This document shows positions 5,561-7,193 of a stretch of DNA of 7,193 bases, piece by piece (position 1 is the first letter of the stretch; the number at the start of each line of letters is the position of its first letter). The DNA lies in NCBI GenBank assembly GCA_945889655.1, contig CAMDCH010000135.1, positions 1 through 7,193 of the forward strand, written 5' to 3'. The notes under the pieces are model-generated. The model was not told the origin of the DNA. It was given only the letters and a program-made list of their open reading frames with translations, and did no database searches. Made by a program: the position numbers and the translations under genes. This DNA is from SHZT01 sp945889655 (GTDB taxonomy: Bacteria; Gemmatimonadota; Gemmatimonadetes; Gemmatimonadales; GWC2-71-9).

Positions 5561-6135
5561 CCCGCCGCTGCTGGCCCGCGCTGAACGCCGACCCCCAGAT
5601 GCTCGCCTATCACGACGAGGAATGGGGCGTCCCGACGCACGACGACCGCAAGCTCCACGAGTTCATGGTGCTCGACGCGTTCCAGGCTGGGCTGTCGTGG
5701 GCCATCGTGCTCAGGAAGCGCGAGGCCTTCCGCGACGCATTTGAAAACTTCGAGCCCGCCCGCATGGCGCGCTTCACGGCGGCGCGGGTCGAGAAGCTCA
5801 CGCGCAACCCCGGCATCATCCGCAACCGCCTCAAGCTGAAGGCTGCCGTAACCAACTCGCGGCTCTTTCTGAAGACGCAGGACGAGTTCGGCTCCTTCGA
5901 CCGCTTCATCTGGCAGTTCACCGGCGGCGGGACGATCCAGAATCGCTGGAAGACCCTGAAGCAGGTGCCGGCGCGCACCCGCGAATCCGACCGCATGAGC
6001 GAGGCGCTCTACGAACGGGGATTCAAGTTCGTGGGTTCGACGATCTGCTATGCCTTCATGCAGGCGGCAGGGATGATCAACGACCACCTGGTGGGCTGTG
6101 ACCGGCACAGCCAGGTGCGCCCGTCCAAGCGCTGA
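5557..6135 (+). CDS. tag: DNA-3-methyladenine glycosylase I (Tag)
   Basis: A 192-residue base-excision repair enzyme that removes 3-methyladenine from alkylated DNA. It is collinear with E. coli Tag. The zinc ligands Cys5, His19, His177 and Cys181 correspond to E. coli Cys4, His17, His175 and Cys179. The aromatic pocket residues are kept in AYHDEEWG (17-24), QAGLSW (43-48) and GFKFVGSTICYAFMQA (155-170). The position matching E. coli Glu38, which contacts the base, is Asp40 (LDAFQAGLSW), a conservative change. The ATG lies inside the exporter's stop (ATGA) and lacks its own ribosome site, so it is probably translated by coupling. Pairing with an efflux gene suggests protection against a toxic or alkylating compound, but that is inference. 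A weak GTTGC/GCAAC hairpin follows the stop (6137-6151). Confidence 0.95.
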   Translation: MTRRCWPALNADPQMLAYHDEEWGVPTHDDRKLHEFMVLDAFQAGLSWAIVLRKREAFRDAFENFEPARMARFTAARVEKLTRNPGIIRNRLKLKAAVTNSRLFLKTQDEFGSFDRFIWQFTGGGTIQNRWKTLKQVPARTRESDRMSEALYERGFKFVGSTICYAFMQAAGMINDHLVGCDRHSQVRPSKR

Positions 6136-6187
6136 CGTTGCACGGGGCAACACGCGTTCCAACCTTTGGCCGGGCGCCCCTGTCTAA

Positions 6188-6260
6188 CACCACGCACCAC
6201 GCACCACGCACCACGCACCACGCACCACAGCTTGCCCCGAGCGCAGCGAGGGGCACCACG
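6188..6260 (-). repeat. Heptanucleotide tandem repeat (CACCACG; GTGCGTG on the minus strand), interrupted
   Basis: Five perfect copies of CACCACG run from 6188 to 6222 and are followed by a near-perfect CACCACA (6223-6229). After a 24-base interruption containing a palindrome, one more CACCACG occurs at 6254-6260. On the minus strand, the unit is GTGCGTG in rotated phase, one base different from the GTGCGAG array at 2254-2293. It lies between the glycosylase stop and the start of the secreted DUF4097 protein gene. Confidence 0.92.
6233..6255. repeat. REP-like palindrome within the heptamer array
   Basis: TGCCCC and GGGGCA form a six-base stem around an eleven-base loop, GAGCGCAGCGA. The stem plus the GAGCG-AGCGA core resembles short palindromic repeats that recur between genes in many GC-rich genomes. 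Its 3' end shares bases with the last CACCACG unit. It may attenuate transcription between the glycosylase gene and the next gene, but no T-run follows it. Confidence 0.55.
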
Positions 6261-6281
6261 CACCCGTTCCCCGAGCCTGAC

Positions 6282-7121
6282 ATGATCGTGACCACCCGCG
6301 TACTGACCCTTTTCGCTCTCCTCGCCGCCCTGGGCGCTCCCGAAGCCCTGGAAGCCCAGCGCCGGGGCAACGCCCGGTCCAGCAACGAGCGGTATCCCTG
6401 CGAATCGTGGGGACGCCGCAACCAGCAGCGTCACTGCGAGGAACGGGAGATGGGCATGCGGCCCGTGCGCGGGCCGCTCACCATCGATGGCGGCGCCAAC
6501 GGCGGGATCAGCATCATCGGGTGGGACCGGGACAGCATTCACGTCGTCGCGCACGTCCAGGCCAATGCCGAAACCCAGGAAGAAGCGCGCGCGACCGCCG
6601 GACAGATCCACATCGAAGTGAGCGGCTCCGAAATCCGCGCCGCCGGCCCGTCCGCCAGCTGGCGACGGAACCCAGAGTGGGTCGTGAGCTACGAGGTCTA
6701 CGCGCCCCGCCACACCGACCTCGCGCTCACCACCGTGAACGGACCGGTCGAGGTCCTGGAGGTCAGTGGGACCATGCGCCTCCAGACCGAGAACGGACCC
6801 ATCACGCTCGAGGGAACGGGCGGCGACATCCAGGCCAGAGCGACCAACGGGCCGCTGACCATCGATCTCTCGGGGACCACGTGGGAAGGAGCCGGCCTCG
6901 ACGCGGAGACGGTCAACGGCCCGGTGCATCTCGAGATCCCGTCCACCTACTCAGCGAGACTGGAAACGGGGACAGTCAACGGCCCCATGGATCTCAGCAC
7001 GCCGCTCACGGTGACGTTCCAGGGCCGGCGCTACAGCAGGATCACGTCGATTCTCGGTTCAGGGGGCGCCACGGTGCGGGCGGTGACGACCAACGGCCCG
7101 GTGGCGATCAGGCGGGACTAG
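6282..7121 (+). CDS. Secreted DUF4097-type beta-repeat protein
   Basis: A 279-residue exported protein of unknown function. Residues 1-25 form a Sec signal peptide (MIVTTRV, a hydrophobic run LFALLAALGA, then ALEA before Gln26). The mature N-terminus has two cysteines (Cys40, Cys52) that could pair. From about residue 60 the chain is beta-rich, with a recurring turn motif NGP followed by V, I, L or M at 153, 171, 189, 212, 233 and 271, and an RGPLTIDGG relative at 63. This ladder is typical of DUF4097 'putative adhesin' domains, predicted to form a beta-helix-like fold. The ATG at 6282 is preferred because the frame upstream reads through the heptamer array and lacks protein character; it places the signal peptide at the N-terminus. 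No Shine-Dalgarno is visible. Only 72 unremarkable bases follow the stop. Confidence 0.85.
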   Translation: MIVTTRVLTLFALLAALGAPEALEAQRRGNARSSNERYPCESWGRRNQQRHCEEREMGMRPVRGPLTIDGGANGGISIIGWDRDSIHVVAHVQANAETQEEARATAGQIHIEVSGSEIRAAGPSASWRRNPEWVVSYEVYAPRHTDLALTTVNGPVEVLEVSGTMRLQTENGPITLEGTGGDIQARATNGPLTIDLSGTTWEGAGLDAETVNGPVHLEIPSTYSARLETGTVNGPMDLSTPLTVTFQGRRYSRITSILGSGGATVRAVTTNGPVAIRRD

Positions 7122-7193
7122 GTAGCCGAGCGGGCGGAGGGTGGGTCGGGGGCGGCGACGCGAACGCAGGTCCACGCTGTTACATCGCCTGGA

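Noticed and set aside
6138..6281. Earlier start for the DUF4097 protein (48 more residues)
   Set aside because: It would translate the heptamer array and palindrome as THHAPRTTHHAP-type sequence and bury the signal peptide. The ATG at 6282 places the signal peptide at the N-terminus.
6048..6929. Minus-strand open frame (293 residues) opposite tag and DUF4097
   Set aside because: It crosses the heptamer array and two genes on the opposite strand, with repeat-derived WCVVRGA sequence. It is a shadow frame.

Overview
The window is about 7.2 kb of GC-rich bacterial chromosome. It carries seven complete protein genes and no RNA genes, insertion sequences or phage functions. Several traits would fit a soil-type Gemmatimonadota genome or a relative: strongly GC-rich third codon positions, a secreted DUF4097 protein whose signal peptide ends in Ala-Gln, heptanucleotide repeats between genes, and a promoter box of the TAnnTTTG type. 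This placement is an inference from general features and was not checked by any search.

Layout. Bases 1-494 hold no gene I can assign, only short coding-like snippets that may be decayed remains. A minus-strand M20 metallodipeptidase (495-1859) is transcribed away from a small plus-strand lipoprotein with four aromatic WxxGxW-type repeats (1928-2248). The next 200 bases are packed with repeats: a GTGCGAG heptamer array, a GGGAC/GTCCC hairpin, and a 60-bp tandem duplication in which each copy carries a strong hairpin. This block also forms the downstream end of the minus-strand nitrogen operon, a PII signal protein followed by an AmtB-type ammonium transporter (4176 down to 2450), whose reading frames overlap by ATGA. 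Upstream of the operon is a good match to a sigma-54 promoter, as expected for glnK-amtB. On the plus strand, an MFS drug-type exporter (4364-5560) overlaps a DNA-3-methyladenine glycosylase I gene (5557-6135), again by ATGA. A second heptamer array, interrupted by a palindromic hairpin, precedes a secreted DUF4097 beta-repeat protein (6282-7121). The last 72 bases (7122-7193) hold nothing recognisable.

Functional picture. PII and Amt form a nitrogen-sensing and ammonium-uptake pair. The exporter and alkylation-repair glycosylase form a small two-gene unit that could serve defence against toxic or alkylating compounds. The remaining genes are housekeeping peptide turnover and envelope proteins. 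I see no convincing new multi-gene system. The best leads are the PII protein, which lacks the Tyr51 modification site, the sigma-54 promoter, the paired near-identical heptamer arrays on opposite strands, and the duplicated hairpin unit that touches the amt stop codon.
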